Positions 1 through 5,298 of a stretch of DNA of 7,994 nucleotides are shown here, one piece after another; within the stretch, counting starts at the first letter, position 1, and each line of letters starts with the position of its first letter. The position numbers and the translations under genes are program-made. The DNA comes from Spirochaetaceae bacterium. GTDB lineage: Bacteria; Spirochaetota; Spirochaetia; Treponematales; Breznakiellaceae. The notes beneath the pieces are model-generated. The model was not told the DNA's origin and searched no databases. It saw only the letters and a program-made list of their open reading frames with translations. The stretch is taken from positions 1-7,994 of the forward strand of contig JAIRXO010000103.1 of the NCBI GenBank assembly GCA_031268255.1, in the 5' to 3' direction.

Positions 1-642
1 ATAGGAAAAACGCTCTTCCGCATAGGCGCGGCGTTCTCCCTGTTCCCCGGTGAGCGTTTCGGGCCTGAGATTGAGGGTCCCCCAGGTATGGCCGAAAAGC
101 CCTGAACTTGATGCGAGATAAGCGTCATTATCCCTGGCAAGGGTGCTGGTTTTGTCGAAAAGGGTTTCCATTTCGGTGTTGATTATGTCCCGCAGTTCCC
201 CGGCGTACTGGAGGACATCCCCGACGCCGATCCTGTTATTGCCAAGGGCGCTGAAAAGATCCCCCACATAACTGTCTATGGTCATAAAGGACTGCCCGAA
301 ATCAGACCTGAGACCCTGGCGAAAGTAAAGCTCATCGAGACCTGACGGGCTTTTATCAATATATTCAATATCGAAAATGGCCGCCCTGACCCCGTATTCC
401 TTGAGGCGGAGCAGGCCGTCGCCCATGACCGCCCTGGGCCAGGGGAAAACGCCTATATGAGCTATGGCCTCATCGTCAACATCAAGGAAAACAATATTAT
501 CAAGCCGGGGCCTGTCCGGCCTGAAATGAAGAAAAACATCGTATATCCTTGATTCAAGAAAGGAAAAAGTCCCGGTCAGGGAAAGCAGGGAGAAAAAAAC
601 CGCCGAACCCAATGCCGGGAGGAGATACTGTTTTCGTACCAT
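1..642 (-). CDS. CHASE2-domain sensor protein, N-terminal part (runs off left edge)
   Basis: Reading the minus strand from the ATG at 642 gives 214 codons without a stop to base 1, so only the N-terminus is present. Residues 7-27 form a hydrophobic signal-anchor or first membrane helix. Then come the hallmarks of a CHASE2 extracytoplasmic sensing domain: YDVFLHFRP (34-42), IVFLDVDDEAIAHIG (50-64), FPWPR (66-70) and a stretch ending VRAAIFDIEYID (85-96). CHASE2 proteins usually follow this domain with three membrane helices and a cytoplasmic output domain such as a nucleotide cyclase, histidine kinase or GGDEF. That half lies outside the window, so the output cannot be named. The ATG at 642 is the first possible start, since an in-frame TGA lies 24 bases upstream, and no Shine-Dalgarno precedes it. 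The family call is by motif recognition and is fairly secure; the ligand is unknown. Confidence 0.82.
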   Translation of the reverse strand, partial: MVRKQYLLPALGSAVFFSLLSLTGTFSFLESRIYDVFLHFRPDRPRLDNIVFLDVDDEAIAHIGVFPWPRAVMGDGLLRLKEYGVRAAIFDIEYIDKSPSGLDELYFRQGLRSDFGQSFMTIDSYVGDLFSALGNNRIGVGDVLQYAGELRDIINTEMETLFDKTSTLARDNDAYLASSSGLFGHTWGTLNLRPETLTGEQGERRAYAEERFSY

Positions 643-649
643 GGCGTTG

Positions 650-678
650 AGTATAGCGTATTGTCAATTGCCTGAAAA
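650..678 (-). promoter_or_regulatory. Possible promoter for the CHASE2 gene, close enough for a leaderless mRNA
   Basis: On the minus strand, TTTTCA (678-673) lies 17 bases before TATACT (655-650), matching the sigma-70 -35 box at 4 of 6 and the -10 box at 5 of 6 positions. Transcription would begin about 6-8 bases past 650, essentially at the ATG at 642. That fits a leaderless message and would explain the missing Shine-Dalgarno. A better -35 look-alike, TTGACA (667-662), is only 6 bases from the -10 and cannot pair with it normally. This is inference from sequence only. Confidence 0.35.
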
Positions 679-763
679 GATAACAAAGGCGCAAGAATAT
701 GAAGGGGGGCCTGTTTCCTTACCTGCCGCCGCGTATAAGGACCCGTGCTTCCGGCCCCCCTAC

Positions 764-786
764 AGTCGAGCCCTTCGGTCTCGACT
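764..786. repeat. Perfect 7-bp inverted repeat touching the lnt stop codon
   Basis: AGTCGAG (764-770) and CTCGACT (780-786) are exact reverse complements around a 9-base centre, CCCTTCGGT. The right arm ends on the first base of the TAA stop of lnt (786-788, minus strand). A run of six C flanks the structure on each side (755-760 and 789-794). There is no T tract on the minus-strand exit side, so it is not a textbook intrinsic terminator. It could still protect the lnt 3' end, weakly terminate, or be a copy of a dispersed palindromic repeat. Nothing else is evident in the 143-base gap between lnt and the CHASE2 gene except the promoter-like boxes near 650-678. Confidence 0.5.
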
Positions 787-2507
787 TACCCCCCAATTAA
801 GGAAGCATGTAAGCGCGGAGGCCGGCGGAAACTTCCCAGGACGATCATGGCGCAGAACAGTATGCCGCAGCACAGGGGAAACCAGTCGCCCAGTACGGAG
901 TACACGGTCGCCTGCCGGGGAATCTGCACCGGTACTTCTACCGCGAGATAAGCCGCCTCAAAGCAGGGGAGTGAGGCGAGTATCCTGCCCTCGGCGCTTA
1001 TGACCGCGCTCTGGCCCGAATTGGTCGAGCGCACCAGCACGCGGCGGTTTTCCACGGTCCTGAACCGGGCCGCGGCGAGGTGTTGTGTTTCCGCCGAGAC
1101 CTGTCTGGACCATGAGTCGTTGGTAAGGTTAATGAGTATATCCGCCCCGTTCCTGAAAAAATCCCCGCAGAGTTTTCCGAAGGCGTCCTCAAAGCAGATG
1201 GGCGTCCCGAAACGCAGGGTTTTACCTTCTCCAAGGGGAAGCTCCATGACGGTGCTTTCTTTCCCCGCTTCCCAGCCGCTCTCAAAGCCGACAATATCCC
1301 GCATAAAAGAAGCCATCCAGGGTTTATCGCCAAAGGGCACTGCCTCGGCAAAGGGGACCAGATGCTGTTTCGCATAGGACGCTGCCAGCGCGCCGCCGCC
1401 GCTAATCAGAATGGCTCCGTTAAAAGCCGTATAGTGTTCCCAGTCATGTACCAGGGGCGCGCCGGTGAGGAGGTATACGTTTTTTTCCTGAAGGAAGGGA
1501 AGCAGGGGAAGCTCTCTGGGGTTTTTCAAAAAGAAACCCCGGTATTCCTCAAAGGGCCTGGCAAGCAGGGTTTCGGACCAGACTATCATGAGGGGGGCGG
1601 ACAGGGGCGCCGTGGTTTTGGCGTATGCGTATCCCTCGTTACTCAGCCTCATGGCTTCGGAAAGGGCGCCGAGTTCGCTGCCGTTCCAGGCGTCGGCGTT
1701 ATGCTGAACCAGAAGCAGGGGGACTTTTTCTTGTACCGGGACAGGGCGGGCAAGATGGTATGCCCCGTACACAAGATTTCCGGCAAAGAGGACGCACCAA
1801 AAGCGGACAAGGGGGCCCGGCCCGTTACCGTGGCCATTACCCGGCCCATTACCATGGCCGTTACCGGAACCATTATATAGAAGCTCCCGCAAATTCCACA
1901 AATTTCGCGGAAATTTCCGGCCTTTTTTGCGGAAAGGCTCTGTCATAATCAGTTCGGCGCAGAGCGACGAGGAAAGGGCCAAAAGGAAACTCAGGCCCCA
2001 GGGCCCGGTAAGATCGGCGCTTTGTATCATCAGGGGATAATTATTCACCGTATAGGGAAGAAGTCCCCAGGGGTAGCCCAGAAAACCGGTGGATTTGGCC
2101 CATTCCCAGGCGGTCCAGGCCAGGGCAAGGGCGAGGGGCCGGCTTATACGCGGCGGAAGCCCCGAAAAGGGAAATCCCGGAAATGGAAGTCCCGGAAAGG
2201 GAAGGCAGGCCCTGCGGAGGAAGCAGGCCAGAAAGGCGTGGAAGGCCCCGTAAGCCAGACAGCTTGCCCCCAGGGTCCAGAAGGCAAATTCCCCAAAATA
2301 GGCCAGCCAGTAGCTCGAAAGTCCGTGGGAACACAGCCCGAACAGCAGCCCCTGAAAGGCCGCTTCCCCATAGGAGCGGCTTCGGGAAAGGGAAAGAAAA
2401 TACGGGCAGAGGGCAAAAAAGCCGCAGAGGGGGTTTCCGAGGGGAAAAAGCTCGTTGGGAAGGGCCAGGGCCATCAGAAAAGCCGAAAAAATTGTTTCAA
2501 GGCCCAT
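786..2507 (-). CDS. lnt: Apolipoprotein N-acyltransferase
   Basis: This inner-membrane enzyme transfers an acyl chain from phospholipid to the alpha-amino group of the diacylglyceryl-cysteine of lipoproteins, the last step of lipoprotein maturation after Lgt and LspA. The 573 residues show an N-terminal membrane domain (hydrophobic segments within about 1-190 and again near 233-252), a nitrilase-type domain (about 260-530) and a C-terminal membrane helix (about 537-560). Catalytic residues are readable: Glu312 in VWSETLL, Lys380 in YAKQHLVPF with Glu388 just after, and Cys438 in TPICFED, matching E267, K335, E343 and C387 of E. coli Lnt. RSTNSGQSAV (493-502) is the usual conserved strand near the end. 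It is longer than the E. coli protein (about 512) partly because of two repeat tracts, at 102-118 and 212-232. The start at 2507 is the first ATG after an in-frame TAA and lacks a Shine-Dalgarno; a promoter-like TATAAT lies at 2554-2549. The reading frame is intact. Confidence 0.95.
   Translation of the reverse strand: MGLETIFSAFLMALALPNELFPLGNPLCGFFALCPYFLSLSRSRSYGEAAFQGLLFGLCSHGLSSYWLAYFGEFAFWTLGASCLAYGAFHAFLACFLRRACLPFPGLPFPGFPFSGLPPRISRPLALALAWTAWEWAKSTGFLGYPWGLLPYTVNNYPLMIQSADLTGPWGLSFLLALSSSLCAELIMTEPFRKKGRKFPRNLWNLRELLYNGSGNGHGNGPGNGHGNGPGPLVRFWCVLFAGNLVYGAYHLARPVPVQEKVPLLLVQHNADAWNGSELGALSEAMRLSNEGYAYAKTTAPLSAPLMIVWSETLLARPFEEYRGFFLKNPRELPLLPFLQEKNVYLLTGAPLVHDWEHYTAFNGAILISGGGALAASYAKQHLVPFAEAVPFGDKPWMASFMRDIVGFESGWEAGKESTVMELPLGEGKTLRFGTPICFEDAFGKLCGDFFRNGADILINLTNDSWSRQVSAETQHLAAARFRTVENRRVLVRSTNSGQSAVISAEGRILASLPCFEAAYLAVEVPVQIPRQATVYSVLGDWFPLCCGILFCAMIVLGSFRRPPRLHASLIGG
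1812..1874 (-). repeat. In-frame tandem repeat in lnt encoding a Gly/Asn-rich linker
   Basis: Codons 212-232 of lnt read NGSG, NGHG, NGPG, NGHG, NGPG, P: five 12-base subunits, four of which form a 24-base unit present twice (NGHGNGPG). Codons vary at third positions (AAT/AAC, CAT/CAC, GGT/GGG/GGC), so the copies have diverged and the tract is probably kept at protein level. It sits in the linker between the first membrane bundle and the last helix before the nitrilase domain, where Lnt proteins tolerate length changes. Confidence 0.8.
2154..2204 (-). repeat. In-frame 15-base tandem repeat in lnt encoding LPFPG units
   Basis: Codons 102-118 read LPFPG, LPFPG, FPFSG, LP: a 15-base unit repeated three times with decay, visible on the plus strand as spaced copies of cccggaaa. 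The tract falls in a hydrophilic or interfacial loop after a Cys/Arg-rich end of a membrane helix (FLRRACLPF). It looks like a local slippage expansion and leaves the frame open. Confidence 0.75.
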
Positions 2508-2524
2508 TAAAGCGGTGATTTTGA

Positions 2525-2553
2525 TTGAATAATCCCCCCTTTTCGGGTATTAT
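2525..2553 (+). promoter_or_regulatory. Sigma-70-like promoter of the kinase-surE-TPR-NHL operon
   Basis: TTGAAT (2525-2530) and TATTAT (2548-2553) are separated by exactly 17 bases, matching the consensus at 4 of 6 and 5 of 6 positions. Transcription would start near 2560 and give a leader of about 45 bases, ending in a clear Shine-Dalgarno, GCGAGGA (2593-2599), 5 bases before the ATG at 2605. The only other promoter-like signal in this 97-base gap is the opposing one for lnt, which shares its -10 region. Confidence 0.55.
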
Positions 2554-2578
2554 AAGACTATTATCAGGGGCTTGGTAT
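2549..2578 (-). promoter_or_regulatory. Possible divergent promoter of lnt, overlapping the operon promoter
   Basis: On the minus strand a perfect TATAAT (2554-2549) lies inside the -10 region of the opposite promoter. The -35 side is poor: ATACCA at 2578-2573, 18 bases away, matches only about half of the consensus. Transcription would begin near 2542 and leave a 35-base leader without a Shine-Dalgarno. If both are real, polymerase could bind only one at a time. Confidence 0.35.
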
Positions 2579-2604
2579 AGCCCATATTAACAGCGAGGAT
2601 ATAA

Positions 2605-3762
2605 ATGAAGGATATCGGTCCTTTACACCGGGCAGAATATGAGACCGAAGCAGATCAAAATAACAGGGTTGTCATAGCGGAAGCGCCGGGGAGGATTCAT
2701 TATCTGGGCGAACACGGGGAACCCAAACGGGGAATGTTTCTTTCTTCGGCCATAAACCGGGGCGTTCAGGCCGCGGTCAGTCTGCGTAAGGACAATTCAC
2801 TGCGCTTTTTCGCCGCCGATCTTGGGGAAAGAAAGCGCACCACCTTGATCAACCTCAAGTACAAGCGGGAGGACAGGTGGGCGAATTACATAAAAGTGGC
2901 TGTTCACGCCTTCGCGGAACGGGGCTTTCCCATCAAGGGGCTCAATTTTACCATCTCCGGGGACATTCCCCAGCAGATAGGGCTTGCCGGTTCTTCCGCC
3001 ATTGAAGTCGCCGCGGCGGTGGCCCTCAAGGGGTTTTTCCAGGCAAAAATCAGCGACCGGGAACTCTTGGGCATGATCAGTGCGTCGGCCTCGCTGTTCT
3101 TCGGAAAGCAGTTTGACCCCGTGGATTACCTTATCGCCCTTTCGGCGAAAAAGGACCACTTTCTCATTGTTGATGAGGAAAAACTTGAGGCAAAGACCAT
3201 CAAGGTTCCCCTTGGGGGCTACAAAATACTCCTTATGGACTCACGGGTTCCCCGCATGGGCGTGGAAGAAGAACTCAAGCACCGCCGGCAGGATATACGC
3301 AGGGGTCTGGACATTCTTTCAAATAAAAAAGAAGGGGCCAGTTTCAGGGACTATGTTACCAGCGACATCATGGAATCCATGGGGAACCTTCCCGAACAGA
3401 TACGCAGGCGCTGCCTCCACATTGTCAAGGAACTGCAGCGGGTTGAGGAATCCCAGGACATACTCCGCAAGGGCGATTTCGCGTCGCTGTCCCGGCTCAT
3501 CCTCCATTCCCACGAAAGCCTGCGGGACCTTTACGAAGTTTCCTGTCCTGAGATAGACTGGCTGGTAAAGCGGGCCCAGGAAACCGAAGGGGTTGTGGGC
3601 TCCCGCATGACCGGCGAGGGCTTCGGGGGCTGTACTTATACGATAGTTGACGCCAGAGCCGTGGATGAATTTAACCACCGCCTGGATGATTACGAGCGTA
3701 TCTTCGGGTTTCATCTTCTGGTCCATGAAATAAAACCCGCGGGCGCCGCCTGTATTTTATGA
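2605..3762 (+). CDS. GHMP-family sugar kinase, galactokinase-like
   Basis: At 385 residues it matches galactokinase length (E. coli GalK 382) and carries the three GHMP motifs. Motif 1 is APGRIHYLGEHGEPKRG (27-43), the galactokinase signature with the usual HTDY part replaced by HGEP. Motif 2 is IGLAGSSAIEVA (125-136), the ATP phosphate loop. Motif 3 is SRMTGEGFGGC (333-343). The putative catalytic Asp is Asp174 in FDPVDYL, aligning with the GIMDQ motif of galactokinases; DSRVPRMG (212-219) aligns with the region before the sugar-contacting Tyr. By eye, several sugar contacts differ: human Asp46 becomes Glu39, Gly183 becomes Asp171, and Tyr236 becomes Leu224. ATP-dependent phosphorylation of a sugar at C1 is likely, but galactose should not be assumed. 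It is first in the operon, with a strong Shine-Dalgarno at 2593-2599; its stop overlaps the Shine-Dalgarno of surE. It would usually be annotated galactokinase. No galT or galE is in view. Confidence 0.85.
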   Translation: MKDIGPLHRAEYETEADQNNRVVIAEAPGRIHYLGEHGEPKRGMFLSSAINRGVQAAVSLRKDNSLRFFAADLGERKRTTLINLKYKREDRWANYIKVAVHAFAERGFPIKGLNFTISGDIPQQIGLAGSSAIEVAAAVALKGFFQAKISDRELLGMISASASLFFGKQFDPVDYLIALSAKKDHFLIVDEEKLEAKTIKVPLGGYKILLMDSRVPRMGVEEELKHRRQDIRRGLDILSNKKEGASFRDYVTSDIMESMGNLPEQIRRRCLHIVKELQRVEESQDILRKGDFASLSRLILHSHESLRDLYEVSCPEIDWLVKRAQETEGVVGSRMTGEGFGGCTYTIVDARAVDEFNHRLDDYERIFGFHLLVHEIKPAGAACIL

Positions 3763-3768
3763 GGTTGC

Positions 3769-4614
3769 ATGAACATTGTATTGACCAATGATGACGGGCT
3801 TTCCAGTCCCGGAATACTGCTTCTTGCCGCCGCCCTGGGCCGCCGGAATGATGATGTATATATCCTTGCGCCGGATTCAAACCGTTCGGGGTTCTCCCAT
3901 TCCATAAGCATGGGGAAGCCGCTGCGCATTGAGGCAAGGGGAAACCGGGCCTGGGCCTGTTCGGGCACTCCGGTGGACTGCGCCACCATAGCCTGTTTTG
4001 GCGGTCTTGGCATAAAGCCCGATGTCATTGTGTCGGGAATAAACGCCGGGGCCAATCTGGGCACCGATATTACCTATTCGGGGACCTGCGCCGCGGCCCG
4101 TCAGGGGAGCCTCTACGGAGTGCCTTCCATTGCTTTCTCCCTGGTTTCCCCGGAGGAAAACTATAACTGGGAAGGGGCCGTTGATTTTTGCGCCGCCCGT
4201 TTTGATGAATTCTATTCCCTGTGGACAGCCGATATTTTTCTTAACGTGAATATTCCCAATACCGCCGGCGCCTCGTCGGAAACAAGGTTTACCTTTCCCT
4301 CCCTGCGGCATTACCATGACCGGCTCCTGAGGGCCGGCCCTGACGGAATGCCCCTGGAAGGGGCGTTTTCTCCGCCGGTGTTTTCTCCGCCGGAGGGTCC
4401 TGGCGGGGCAGACCTTATCATTGACCTGGGCATAATCGAGACCAGGGAGGCGGAAGGCTCCGACTGTAACGCGGTAGACAGCGATTTCGTATCCGTAAGC
4501 CCCGTGTTCATCCATCCGGTGATACGGGGGGGCCTGTACTCAGACGAAGCGGAAACCGGCGGGCCGGAAGGCGGCGGGGCGGAGATAGTATATTCCGCTG
4601 CCCGCGGGGGATAG
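3769..4614 (+). CDS. surE: 5'/3'-nucleotidase SurE
   Basis: SurE is a metal-dependent cytosolic phosphatase acting on nucleoside 5'- and 3'-monophosphates and, in some species, short polyphosphate. The 281 residues start with NIVLTNDDG, giving metal ligands Asp8 and Asp9. APDSNRSGFSHS supplies Ser40, and VSGINAGANLGTDITYSGT (88-106) supplies Asn92 and the conserved substrate loop. The usual C-terminal motif appears as SDCNAVDSDFVSVSPV (231-246). It is somewhat longer than typical SurE (about 250), partly from a Pro-rich duplicated segment at 200-209 and a Gly-rich tail (about 258-281). The ATG lies 6 bases after the kinase stop, and the Shine-Dalgarno GAGG (3761-3764) overlaps that TGA, so translation is probably coupled. 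The enzyme assignment is secure; its physiological substrate here is unknown. Confidence 0.96.
   Translation: MNIVLTNDDGLSSPGILLLAAALGRRNDDVYILAPDSNRSGFSHSISMGKPLRIEARGNRAWACSGTPVDCATIACFGGLGIKPDVIVSGINAGANLGTDITYSGTCAAARQGSLYGVPSIAFSLVSPEENYNWEGAVDFCAARFDEFYSLWTADIFLNVNIPNTAGASSETRFTFPSLRHYHDRLLRAGPDGMPLEGAFSPPVFSPPEGPGGADLIIDLGIIETREAEGSDCNAVDSDFVSVSPVFIHPVIRGGLYSDEAETGGPEGGGAEIVYSAARGG
4366..4395 (+). repeat. 15-base tandem duplication inside surE
   Basis: TTTTCTCCGCCGGTG (4366-4380) is followed directly by the same sequence with one change, GAG for GTG at the end (4381-4395). It encodes FSPPV then FSPPE (residues 200-209) in a variable loop before the C-terminal SurE motif. Near-identity suggests a recent slippage duplication that keeps the frame. 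Confidence 0.9.
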
Positions 4615-4617
4615 GCC

Positions 4618-5298
4618 ATGGCAGAGACCCTCCAGGAAGGTATAAGGCTTTTCCGCCTCAGACGCTGGGAAGGAGCCCTGAGGGAATTTCTCACCGTGGA
4701 TTCGGGCCGTTTTGACGCCGGGCAGAACGCCGAGCTGGCCTATTACCTGGGGCTCTGTTATACGAAACTTGAACGCTACGATGACGCCCTGCTTTATCTG
4801 GAACAGGTGGTAACTTCAGGCGCCTATCCCCTGCGGGGCATCCAGTGCCGCCTTGCCCTGGCCTATATTTATACCATTACCAGGCGCTCAAAGCTCGCCG
4901 AATTCGAACTCAAGCAGCTTATAGATTCGGGCTGCGAGTCCATTCAGATTTATACCACCCTGGCCTACGCGGCCTGGACCCAGAAACAGTACGAAAAGGC
5001 CGTTGAGTATTACCGCAGCGCCCTTGACATGGACGCGAACAATGCCACCGCCCTTAACGGCCTGGGCTATATACTTGCCGACGCCGCCATAGACCCGGTC
5101 AGGGGCCTTTACTACTGCAAAAAGGCGGTGGACAAAAAACCCCATAACGCGGCCTATCTTGATTCCCTTGGCTGGGCGTATTACAAAAACGGCGAGCTTG
5201 CCGAAGCCCGCGGCTATCTGCGCAGGGCCTATGAGCTTGCCCCCCATCATGAAGAAATACGCAGACATCTCAAGACACTGGTGGGGGAATTTTCATGA
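4618..5298 (+). CDS. Tetratricopeptide-repeat protein, cytoplasmic
   Basis: The 226 residues are almost entirely helical repeats. Clear TPR units are AELAYYLGLCYTKLERYDDA and following (38-70), SIQIYTTLAYAAWTQKQYEKA and following (108-141), NATALNGLGYILADAAIDP and following (142-175), and HNAAYLDSLGWAYYKNGEL and following (176-209). Weaker units lie at about 3-30 and 73-105. There is no signal peptide, membrane helix or catalytic domain, so it probably acts as a protein-binding scaffold in the cytoplasm. It starts 3 bases after the surE stop with GGGGG (4606-4610) as Shine-Dalgarno, and its TGA overlaps the ATG of the next gene as ATGA, typical of coupled translation. The neighbour downstream also carries TPRs but is exported. 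The partner is not knowable from sequence. Confidence 0.9.
   Translation: MAETLQEGIRLFRLRRWEGALREFLTVDSGRFDAGQNAELAYYLGLCYTKLERYDDALLYLEQVVTSGAYPLRGIQCRLALAYIYTITRRSKLAEFELKQLIDSGCESIQIYTTLAYAAWTQKQYEKAVEYYRSALDMDANNATALNGLGYILADAAIDPVRGLYYCKKAVDKKPHNAAYLDSLGWAYYKNGELAEARGYLRRAYELAPHHEEIRRHLKTLVGEFS

Noticed and set aside
662..667. Consensus TTGACA on the minus strand as the -35 box of the CHASE2 promoter
   Set aside because: Only 6 bases separate it from TATACT, and no -10 lies 16-18 bases downstream before the coding region.
641..1003. Open frame of 120 codons on the plus strand
   Set aside because: It crosses the CHASE2 start, the intergenic hairpin and the lnt 3' end; composition is Arg/Pro/Ser-rich as expected of a shadow frame, and no ribosome site is present.
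2022..2510. Long plus-strand open frames antisense to lnt (for example 1362-1880, 2022-2510, 2183-2518)
   Set aside because: They lie opposite an intact lnt with all catalytic residues, have Lys/Gly/Pro-rich low-complexity translations mirroring the lnt codons, and show no family features.
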